A stretch of DNA of 64,000 nucleotides from assembly GCA_951230915.1 (NCBI GenBank), contig OX579634.1:40065570-40129569 (forward strand), in the 5' to 3' direction. Positions within the stretch are counted from its first letter, which is position 1. Each line of letters begins with the position of its first letter. Below the pieces are notes generated by a model. It did not search any database. It saw nothing but the letters and a program-made list of their open reading frames with translations, and was not told where the DNA came from. The position numbers and the translations under genes were made by a program. Below are positions 24,119 to 32,760 of the stretch, piece by piece. The DNA comes from Antitrichia curtipendula. Lineage: Eukaryota > Streptophyta > Bryopsida > Hypnales > Leucodontaceae.

Positions 24119-24664
24119 TACTGGACAGTGTCAACTTCACAGTAGCAAATGAACTTGCCCATTTTGAGTATCATTCATTCATTCATTCCAAGTGCAGACT
24201 TGTCTGAACACAAGTCTACCTGAAACACAGGCGACCTCAGAAACTTTTCAGGTACAACCACGATTGGCCAGTGACATCAGATTTGACAAATGAAAAACAG
24301 AACGGATTCAGTTTCAGGTCCTGCATGAAATCACAGGTGACCCATAAACTTACTTGCAGAAAATCAGTGTAAGTTAAGGTAACATAAGTTACAGGAAGCC
24401 GTTATGGTTCTGCTGTAAGTTAAGTTAGGTTAATCCTTCTGATTCTCTGCTTTGAAAATCTAGAAAAAAAAACTTATTGAACTTAAGCTTACAGTCGACT
24501 TGAGTTCTACATGTAGGTCTACATCACAGTCAAGACAATGACCATCTGGAACACAAGCTTCATGTTCACCCCACCTCCCGTTACCAAAACATTGAATTTG
24601 GGTTGCAAAATTTAGGCCAAAAAAATTCAAATATTATCTTGGGTTGCAAAATCTTTGGATTCTG
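24119..24664. other. Spacer between subfamily A copy 3 and the piggyBac element
   Basis: No gene seen. A short direct repeat TTGGGTTGCAAAAT occurs near 24598 and 24640, next to the piggyBac target site. Confidence 0.5.
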
Positions 24665-24668
24665 TTAA

Positions 24669-24712
24669 CCCCAGAATGACCCTGAGGACATAATGTGTCC
24701 TCGGGCATTTTT
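24669..24712 (+). repeat. Left terminal inverted repeat of piggyBac and adjacent hairpin
   Basis: The terminal repeat CCCCAGAATGACCC is followed by GAGGACA-TAATG-TGTCCTC, a perfect 7-bp inverted repeat at about 24682-24700. Subterminal inverted repeats are usual in piggyBac ends and may bind transposase. Confidence 0.75.
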
Positions 24713-25148
24713 GAAAGCTGAATAATTCCAAAAGCACATTGAAATAGGGAAATATGCTAACTACATATAGGTGGGGCTGAAAATGCGGAAAAAGAATCAA
24801 TAAATTCAAGGGTTCAGCTGACGTGTCCTCAATTCGATAAATCCATGTCACTGAAACAGGGTCCTTGTGCAAGGGTGCCACGTACCCTGCCAGCTCAGTC
24901 TGAGAAGCCCGGGTGTGGAATGCAACCCGGAGAAAATGCCGTTGGGGGACGCGAGTCCGTCCTTGCGGACATTGTCGTTCCCGCCAAGAGAAACCCTCAT
25001 TCTGAGGTGTGCACGTCTTGCTCACACGACGGGAAGAATTGAAAACAATTCACAGTTGCCGTTGGCAAGGACAAGGATTTAGGGTCTAGGGACGCAGATA
25101 GCGAGCGGTCGTCGTGGTGGTGCTTAGGATTCGCAAGCAAGACAACTC

Positions 25149-25859
25149 ATGGAGGAGAGTGGAATTTGGGAGGAACTCGCTTCCTTTGTCCTGGCGATGG
25201 CGACAATCGGCTTCAATTGGCGGCCTCGGGAGGGGAGTCACGATCCTGCTCGGAATTTTGAGTGTGGCCGGCTATTGAGAGCTGGGAGTGGGCTTACTGA
25301 CGCAATTCTCTTGGGTTCTAGGGGGTGCCCACTACTTCTCATCTTTGCAATTGTAACATCGTTGTTGTACCTCCGCCAGATTAGTGCTGCAAGGGAGATG
25401 GCAGATTTAGGGAGCAACCCGTGTCTTCCAAGCACACATTGTTGCCTTGAACAAGCACGGGTCATTGAGAGTTGGTTGCGGGAGATTGACGCAAGTGAGA
25501 AGCAGATTGGTCGAGTCTTGGATTTATTGAATCCATCTCATTTGCTGTCACTCCCTCGTGCAAGAATTCTCCAGCTACCTCCAACGTTGGAGGCAACTCA
25601 CTGGAGAATCCTATTTTATAGCAACGTGGCCTTCATTCTCGACTGGAAGAAGAAGCGCAACTTCCCCGACGTACTTTTCCACGTAGTTCGTGAAATTTGG
25701 CCCGACGACAATGAGCAACCAGATGTCAGCAAAAGGTGTAGCCCGTCTCGCAGCACAAGACAGGCTCCTCACACGATCGCCGGCATGCAAAAGGAGGGTC
25801 AAGCGGAGGGAGCGAGAGCGCCTGAAGGCGCCAGAGACCCAAAGCAAAGACGGGCATAA
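25149..25859 (+). CDS. Unrecognised 236-aa ORF inside the piggyBac element
   Basis: ATG-initiated plus-strand ORF, upstream of the transposase and in the same orientation. I do not recognise the family. Visible features are a hydrophobic stretch at about residues 59-75 (CPLLLIFAIVTSLLYL), a Trp- and Lys-rich segment (ILDWKKKRNF, then REIWPDDNEQPD) at about 163-190, and a basic, low-complexity C-terminus (about 195-236). It may be an accessory element gene, a captured host fragment or a chance ORF favoured by the higher GC content. The absence of a visible domain makes a function call unsafe. Confidence 0.35.
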   Translation: MEESGIWEELASFVLAMATIGFNWRPREGSHDPARNFECGRLLRAGSGLTDAILLGSRGCPLLLIFAIVTSLLYLRQISAAREMADLGSNPCLPSTHCCLEQARVIESWLREIDASEKQIGRVLDLLNPSHLLSLPRARILQLPPTLEATHWRILFYSNVAFILDWKKKRNFPDVLFHVVREIWPDDNEQPDVSKRCSPSRSTRQAPHTIAGMQKEGQAEGARAPEGARDPKQRRA

Positions 25860-26127
25860 TCATCCGCCTCTGTCTCCAATGGGGGGCACATCAGCAAGCC
25901 TAGGGAACCCCTCCTTGCCTGTGCCATTTCCACCTACAAGTCGAAGGAGGGTGGAATTGTTCCCGAGCATGCAATTGATAATGCAATAGGGGGGCGATGA
26001 AATTCAAGCTCCATTGATAGTTCACAATCCACCGGACGTTGCCCTCACAAACATCGTTGGACAAGGGCATGGAGGAGAGACGGCAGACACATAGGTCAAC
26101 GGGGGGCTCTACGGGGAAGGGGAGGGA

Positions 26128-26736
26128 ATGTGGGCATCAATGGGGGGAGGTGCAAATTCTGTCGATGATGAAGCGTTAGGGTTGGGGGAGAAGAGACGTG
26201 GTGGGAAGAAGGGCAAGCCCAGCAAGGGTGGGGATTCACAAGTCTCAATTTTGGGTGACAGTGGGACGCCCTCAGGGTGGTTCACATCGGCAATTGATGT
26301 CGAGAGGCCACAATCACCGAGGCGTTTGAGATCAAATGTTTCCATGAATCTTATTTTTCGTCTACAAGATGCACGTTATAGTTTGGATAGACTGGTTGCG
26401 GGGGAGTTCTTGGGAGAAACAGAGCATTTGGGTGAAGGCACTGACGGGGAGGTTGCAACAGACACGCTGCTCGATTGCAAAGAAACACCGGGGTCCGGCT
26501 GTGAGAGTGCGGAGCGCCTCCAAATCATCCGTGAAGGCAAGCAAAGAATATCAGACTATAGTGAATCCAATCACTCAAGGCGCAATCGTGATAGCTTGGA
26601 TTGGTACAATTCTGTGAGACTGTACGCACCTGGGAGGCACTGCAGGCCATCTTGCGGCAGTAGCAGTTGCTGGAGAGGAGACTACCGTCACTCACGTCTG
26701 GGTACCTTGTCCTCTCTTAGGACTCAGCCCCACTGA
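26128..26736 (+). CDS. Unrecognised 202-aa ORF inside the piggyBac element
   Basis: ATG-initiated plus-strand ORF ending 13 bp before the apparent start of the transposase frame. The N-terminus is Gly- and Lys-rich (EKRRGGKKGKPSKGG at about 20-34); the rest is hydrophilic and mixed in charge. No known domain seen. It could be a degraded upstream exon of the transposase or a separate accessory protein. Other frames are also fairly open here, so coding status is doubtful. Confidence 0.3.
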   Translation: MWASMGGGANSVDDEALGLGEKRRGGKKGKPSKGGDSQVSILGDSGTPSGWFTSAIDVERPQSPRRLRSNVSMNLIFRLQDARYSLDRLVAGEFLGETEHLGEGTDGEVATDTLLDCKETPGSGCESAERLQIIREGKQRISDYSESNHSRRNRDSLDWYNSVRLYAPGRHCRPSCGSSSCWRGDYRHSRLGTLSSLRTQPH

Positions 26737-26749
26737 GGGTGAGGCCAAC

Positions 26750-28727
26750 ATGTTGTTGGGTGAAGTGATGAGAGAATTTGAACACCTCATAACTGCAACA
26801 ATAATGTATAAGATTGACTTCGGTGGGGTGCTAGGATTGCGCGCGATCGAGAAGGCAAAATGCATCCCTGTGTCGGAAGGGGATGTTGCAGTTACACCCG
26901 AGGAGGCGGCAGATGTCAACAACCAAGTGCAAGGGTCTGGTGAGGTGCGTACACTCACGCTGCAGCTGCCGAGTTACCTTGAAGATGGCTTGGACGACAG
27001 TGACAGAGGAGCTCATGATCCAGACTGGGAGGCAGACATTCATGATTGGCAGGAGAACTCCAATTCAGGTAACTGTGATTGGATCCTGAGTGATGATGGT
27101 AGTGATCCTGAGTTGGTAGAAGATAGTGTAAGAGATGCTCCCGATTTGGAGTTAGATTCCTTTGGGTTTAAGCATCGTTACGCTCCCCACCATTGGGAGG
27201 ACTTGAATACATTGCTTCTCCTTGAGCGGTTCACTTTCACTGGCCCGACACCTGGGCCTGTTCGTCGTCATAGCAGGCGTCCCTTGGATGCTCACGATTT
27301 TTTTCAACAGTATTAGCCAATAGAGACTTTGAAAAAAATCTGTAAGCATACTAATCAATATTCGAGGCAACGAAGATATACAAACCCAACAAGGTCAAAC
27401 GGGGGGCCAAAGTGGCAGGATGTGTCATCGTCCGATATTCATTGTTGGTTAGGAATCTGCATATACATGGGACTCAAGAAGTTACCGAACAATTGCTATA
27501 CTGGGACCGGAGGGCGTTTTTTGGTTGTCCCCTGATAAAAGGCGCGATGCGCAGAGCGAGATTTGAGCAAATATCTCGTAACATCCATCTAGTTGACAAT
27601 TTGGTCTTAGTTGTAGATAAAGCAGATGCGAGTTACAATAAAATTGCTAAGGTCCGGTGGCTGCTGGAGTCCTTTGTAGGCATTTGCAAGGGGTTATATA
27701 ATTGCCAGCGTCACATTTGTGTGGATGAAATCATGATTCCCCATCGCGGTAGAAGATGCCAGATAAAGCAATACATGCCGGCCAAACCTGTGAAGTATGG
27801 AATAAAGGTTTGGTGTTTAGCCAATAGTAAATCTAGGTATGTTTATGATTTAGAAGTCTATACTGGACGCAAGGGTGCAAATCGTGAGAGGGACCTTGGC
27901 TTGAAAGTAGTAAAGTCCTTGGTCTCTGATTTGAAGGGACTAGGGCACATTGTTGTCACAGATCGGTTCTTCACATCGCCGCATCTGTTTGACAAATTGT
28001 TCAAGCAAGGATTCCAACTGTATTATTCAACTGGCACAGTTATGCCTAACCGTGCTAGGATGCCACCCCATTTGGCTAAATACTCACATGTAGCTGGTGA
28101 GCGAGGACGTATCATTGTACAGATGCATCGTTCTAGGACCATGAGTGCCATTGTCTGGTTTGACCGCATCCCCGTCTTCCTCCTTAGTACGTCGGTAGAT
28201 CCGATTGGTGAGGGCTCAATGTACTACAGGTGGACGCGTCGTGAAGGCCGAAAAGCATACCACACTTCACCCATTTTACTCGAGTACCAAAAGATGATGC
28301 GAGGGGTCGATTTAGTAGACCAATGCTGCATGGAGTACACAACACAGCTGTGATCCTACAAGTGGTGGCATCGCTTGCTGTTGTTCATCCTTGATATTAG
28401 TCTTGGTAATGCATATGTATTGTAGAGAACTCATGCCCTTGATTCCCGGCAGAAGCACATCATGTCTCAAATTGAATTCCATTATGCTGTAACTGGGTGG
28501 TTGTGTGACTCTGAAGTGTGTCTTGGGCGCACTGCCGCTTCATTCAACCGTAGTGAGCGGGGGTTGCATTATTCAGCAAAGCATGAGAAGCTCCGTGCCA
28601 AATGCATGATTTGCGGCCGGAAGCAAATTCGGATTTGTCCAGGCTGCGGGGGTGCTTATATGTGTGAGGGACCCTGATACTTGAAGGTTCATACAATCCC
28701 TAAGTATGCCGCCAAAGTGCTAAAATG
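26750..28727 (+). pseudogene. piggyBac transposase, degraded
   Basis: The ATG at 26750 opens an acidic N-terminal region (DDSDRGAHDPDWEADIHDW), as is usual for the family. A TAG at 27314-27316 and a one-base frameshift near 27485-27500 break it. The DDE-type core is open from 27500 to 28350: Asp in VDEIMIPHRGR (27724-27726), Asp in VTDRFFTS (27961-27963), and Asp in RGVDLVDQ (28309-28311 and 28318-28320). In-frame TGA at 28351-28353, TAG at 28423-28425 and TGA at 28675-28677 follow. The C-terminal Cys-rich zinc finger is still readable (KCMICGRKQIRICPGCG, then YMC). Length of about 640 codons fits the family. Catalytic residues persist, but no full protein can be made. Confidence 0.9.
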
Positions 28728-29879
28728 ATCGCATGGTGCAGGGTTCGTTGAGGCGTGTCAGAGATCCTGTGCGGGCGGGCTTGTAGCGCTTTTCCCGGCA
28801 ACTTTAGTCCAAGGACTATAGAGTACCTCCATTAGCTAGGGTTAGTCTCAATTTATAGCTTCCCCGTATTTGAGTAGTGTATTGCAGCCTTGCATGTCTT
28901 TTTAGTCGTTGTTGTTTTGCAGAGCGTTGTGGATTGTAGAAGACAAAACTGCCAAGTTTTTTTGTGGATACTGTCTGCTTGTTGAACATTTTTTTTCTCA
29001 TTGTGAATGTGCTCGGAATTTTGTGAAGTTAGTGTTATGGACTGTTTGTATTCTTGTCTCTGAAAGGTTATATGCGGATACCCAAAGCGTGTCTTTGTCT
29101 TAGGATTTCAGAAGTTGCCTTTATCTGCTCTCAGCAACGATGAAGGCGGTGGCTTTAGAAATGGCGGGAACCAGGAAAGCGGTTAGTCCTAATCGCTGCG
29201 CTGTCCGTGCCAATTTGTTGGCGCCGTTAACAACTCATATCACCCGCACGTTTTTTCCAGGCCACGTTTGATTCCCGCTGAGGCCACCCATCCGTTCACC
29301 GGGTGGTCTCCGGGCTAAAACTAAAAATGAATTTGCGGCGAAATGCACCGTCCGATCTGGCTGATTTCGGAATCAATCGTTTACCACTGTGGAGCATGTG
29401 ATATTTGCCGTTCGGATTAGCTTGCTTCATTTTCCCCTTTTTTCTAAAAATATGAGCCTCTTGTCCAAAGGTCGAGGCCACGCTGAACACCTCGAAGTTT
29501 GCAAGCATCGTGACTAAAAAATCTTGGCAGCTGGTATTTTTTTTTTGCAAAATGTGCTCTACATCTTGTCGCGACCCAACTAAAACAACTCGTATGTCAA
29601 TATGACTTGTATTCGTCCCACAACACGCATCGAAGTGCAATCGTCTTCTCCAGAAGGTGTGGTTTGGTAAGCTTGCACCATTGCAATTTGTTGAATCTGC
29701 CATACTTTGGTGATTAGTTTGGTGCAACTAAAATTCCTGGGACAATCTTCGAAGCCCCAACTAGCAATCGTTGCGGTTACAATTTGCGTTTTGGTCGTCT
29801 GCTAATTTTCAAATTTGAATCACGACAGGCCTCTTTGACACGTCTCTGCCGTTCGGGAAATCCTAGGGTCGTTTTGGGG
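28728..29879. other. 3' non-coding part of the piggyBac element
   Basis: No plus-strand coding signal. A minus-strand 143-codon frame (29296-29727) has no recognisable domain. The sequence ends in the right terminal repeat, GGGTCGTTTTGGGG, at 29866-29879. Confidence 0.5.
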
Positions 29880-29916
29880 TTAAAGCAGTTTCCGAAGGTC
29901 TTGTGGAAAAATCATG

Positions 29917-30239
29917 TAAGGTAGGAGGTTCATAAATTGCCCACCTAAGAGCTAGAAACTGAATTTTGGAGAGGTGAAGCTTCTTGAAATATTTTTCGGT
30001 AAATTTTCCTTGAAAGGAAAGTGGAATTGGCATCTAACCCAAGTTGTTTCATATTTTGGGGAGCTTTGTAGAATTAGTTATGAAAATTTGAAATTGCACA
30101 TGGCTCTAAAATTGCCCACCTCCTACCTAAAAGTGTTTGTATATTGTTGAGGGCTACCAAAAGAAACATGTACAAATAGTGTACATTTGAGGAGGTGGGT
30201 GATTTAAGATCATGTGTGCTTTTAGAACCTCCTACCTTA
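29917..30239. mobile_element. 323-bp inverted-repeat element next to piggyBac
   Basis: AAGGTAGGAGGTTC at 29918-29931 faces GAACCTCCTACCTT at 30225-30238, a perfect 14-bp inverted repeat. An internal ATTGCCCACCTCCTACCTA (about 30112-30130) repeats part of the end. No clear target duplication was found, so the superfamily is open. Confidence 0.6.
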
Positions 30240-30357
30240 TTCAAACTATTGATGGAGTGATTGTAATATAGTTGGGATGATTGTTCTACTATCAAGATAG
30301 TCTAGTTTGACTGTAAATTTCACAAAGAGGTAAATGCATTTGCATTTGCACTAAGGA

Positions 30358-30640
30358 GGTCTGCTTTAAAAGTGACTGTGCTCTACAACCAACCACTAAT
30401 ATAGAGGTACATTTTGCTTTCTTCAATGTACCATAGTGTACATTTCAAGATGTGTTTGCTTTCAGTGACTAGTGCATTTTAACTTAAAAATTTGTAACTA
30501 ATCCCATGAAGGTCCAAAAAATATGAAATGAATTGGATTATATGCCATTCCATTTTTATTCCTATGAAAATTTATTGAAATTTTTTACAAAGAGTTAGCT
30601 TTCCCCTAGGCAATCAACTCTTAAAAAGGTTGCTTTCACA
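30358..30640 (+). repeat. Repeat E, copy 1
   Basis: About 280 bp shared with 36838-37125. Matching words include TTTGCTTTCTTCAATGTACC, AGTGTACATTT and GCCATTCCATTTTT-type sequence. Here it lies immediately upstream of a subfamily B TTAA element. Confidence 0.65.
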
Positions 30641-30651
30641 ATAAAACTACT

Positions 30652-31560
30652 TTAATCCCTAAAATCCCATTGTCTCTTCAAGGAACAAACTGGATTTTGG
30701 GTAGGCTGTTAAGGGTCTCAATATTCGTTGTGATTTTTTGAGTTTATTTTTGGATAGATAGGAAAACACATGAGCCTTCCAAATATATACTTTTTATTTT
30801 AATTGGAGTCTGGGAGTAAAAGTTATGGTAGAAAAAGCACTTTTTTAGTTCAGCCAAAAAAAAAAATTCAAAAAAAACTTAAAGTAAATTTTTTTTAAAG
30901 ATTTGTGTTTTATAGATTATATTTCTATGTATATGGGAAGCCTTGATTTATTCCATTTGGGCATGTTGTATGAAAGTTATGAACAATCTTGTTTTTTAGG
31001 CAATCAAGGCAATTTCTTGGAAAAATAACTTATAGAATTCATTTATGGCCTCAATTTTCATGCTTAAAAAAAAGAAGGTTTCACAAGGTTAAGATTGTTT
31101 GCTAGAACAATCTTGTGGTTCAAATTTGTGTATTTCAATTCCATCTTAGAGCTATTAACAATTTATATTTTCCTTCAATCTTGAACCTACTTCTTTTTTA
31201 ACAATTTTTTATTGAGTGAAAATGAAGTGTATTAAAAATAACTAAATAAAATCCCCTACACTCTCAACTCAATTCTTTATCATGTAAAATTAGAAATTCA
31301 GAATCTGTAGAACAAAAATTATAAGTTGTAAAGTTGTAAAAAAACTTGTTTCCTTCACTTAAAACGCAAATATCTTGCAATTTATATGGTCAAAGTTTGT
31401 GAAATTTCTTCCACACATTCTTATACTAGTCTAATAGAAGATCCTATACTTAAATATGCAAAAAATTAATTAATTAATTTCTTTTTTGCTCTTTGCTATG
31501 GAAATGGCAGTGTTGAGTGATTTTTGATGGAAATGAGGCCCTGGGACTTTAGGCGATAAG
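30652..31560 (+). mobile_element. TTAA-flanked MITE, subfamily B, copy 1
   Basis: It begins TTAA-TCCCTAAAATCCCATTG at 30652 and ends GGGACTTTAGGCGATAAG near 31558, where the right TTAA is mutated. The interior matches the other B copies: AAAGTTATGG near 30826, GAAAGTTATGAACAATCTTG near 30976, AAATATCTTGCAATTTATAT near 31370 and GAAATGGCAG at 31501. Confidence 0.8.
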
Positions 31561-31786
31561 CACAATAGTGGATGTAACATGATGATTTGTCAGTCCAATG
31601 TTGGTTGTTTATGGAGTAGCTCCAATATTGATTGAAAAGTTGTTTTATTACCTAAGTATGTGGTGGGGTATCCTTTTTGAATAAATATGGATAGTCATTC
31701 AAAAAGGACACCAAAGTTCAGATCCCATGCCGACAAACATAAAAAAATAAAAATAAAAAATTTGTATATAAACCCACCAATTTTTT

Positions 31787-31788
<2 letters not shown>

Positions 31789-31830
<42 letters not shown>
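31789..31830. repeat. (TAA)n microsatellite
   Basis: About 14 uninterrupted TAA units. Confidence 0.95.
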
Positions 31831-32021
31831 TCCATATTACCTCCTGACCATATATCTTTTCTCAAAGGCATATCTTGTATTTGTACACCATGACCGTGTC
31901 CATCCACATATTTGTATCAGCGTATAACATATACGGTATACAGGGTTGTAAAAAAATATTTTATGAGCAAGTTGCAGGAGGTCCTAATATTTGGAGGGCA
32001 GGCTGGGTGGTCATCGTGAGT

Positions 32022-32251
32022 TTATTCCTAGAAGGGTCTGAAAGCCCTTTGTAGCCGTATAGTATATTATGAATATGATGGTATTAGACCATAAAAACAT
32101 TGACCAAATATTGTTCAATACAAAGGAAATTAATGATCATGGTAGTATGTAAATAACAATGTATCACAATTCATATAGTAAACCACAATTGAAGAGTTAT
32201 AAGGCTAAATATGAGTCATATAGAAGGACTTGAAGGACCTTTCAAGGATTA
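32022..32251 (-). mobile_element. Diverged inverted copy of the short TTAA element
   Basis: Reverse complement of 21962-22184 over about 220 bp, with the same edge sequences (TTCCTAGAAGGG and ACCTTTCAAGG). Both TTAA sites are mutated, indicating an older insertion. Confidence 0.6.
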
Positions 32252-32474
32252 TGGTGGTCACTATTGCACCCCAACTTGCAATTGAATGTCCTATACTAAA
32301 TAGTGAAATTAGGTTGCCCAAAAATTAAGTTGTCTTACCTCCAAAAATTACTTAACAAGCCATCAAAGTCAATATATATTTCTATATATATTTTTATTTG
32401 TATGCATAGAGGTTATTGAATCCCAATTATGACAATACCTAATTCAAAAGTAGTGCATCTTGTACAAATAATAG

Positions 32475-32476
<2 letters not shown>

Positions 32477-32508
<32 letters not shown>

Positions 32509-32696
32509 ATATTTAACTACTTTTGGACTTTTGAAAGTCCATAATTCATATTGAGCATCGGGGGATCTATCTAAATCATTGGGAAATCAAAATTTTCATC
32601 GGGGGATCAATGCAAAACATCGGGAGATCCCCCGATGTTTGTGTAGATCGTGCTTAGTCCAGGATTCAGTGAATAGTCCAAGAGTAGTTAAATACG

Positions 32697-32757
<61 letters not shown>
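32477..32757. repeat. (TA)n tract interrupted by a small MITE
   Basis: A (TA)n run at 32477-32505 resumes at 32698-32757, with a MITE between. The right part directly adjoins the 3' end of the minus-strand LINE at about 32757, so the tract looks like the LINE's tail. Confidence 0.85.
32506..32697. mobile_element. Small MITE D, copy 1, in the (TA)n tract
   Basis: The left end is GCCATATTTAACTACTTTTG and the right end, reverse-complemented, is GCGTATTTAACTACTCTTG. 192 bp, with internal inverted CATCGGGGGATC and GATCCCCCGATG words. A related copy is at 44611-44789. Insertion inside TA repeats fits a TA target preference. Confidence 0.7.

Positions 32758-32760
<3 letters not shown>

Larger units (their letters stand above)
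24665..29883 (+). mobile_element. Full-length piggyBac element with TTAA target-site duplications
   Basis: TTAA at 24665-24668 and 29880-29883. The left end reads CCCCAGAATGACCCTGAGGA and the right end, reverse-complemented, CCCCAAAACGACCCTAGGA; these agree at 12 of the first 14 bases. The 5.2-kb interior is clearly richer in G and C than its surroundings and contains a piggyBac transposase pseudogene (26750-28727) plus two further plus-strand ORFs. piggyBac elements move by cut-and-paste at TTAA. Intact ends and duplications mean the copy landed whole and decayed afterwards by point changes. Confidence 0.9.

Noticed and set aside
29296..29727. 143-codon minus-strand ORF in the piggyBac 3' region
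   Set aside because: No domain, opposite strand to the transposase and in a GC-richer stretch where chance ORFs are longer.
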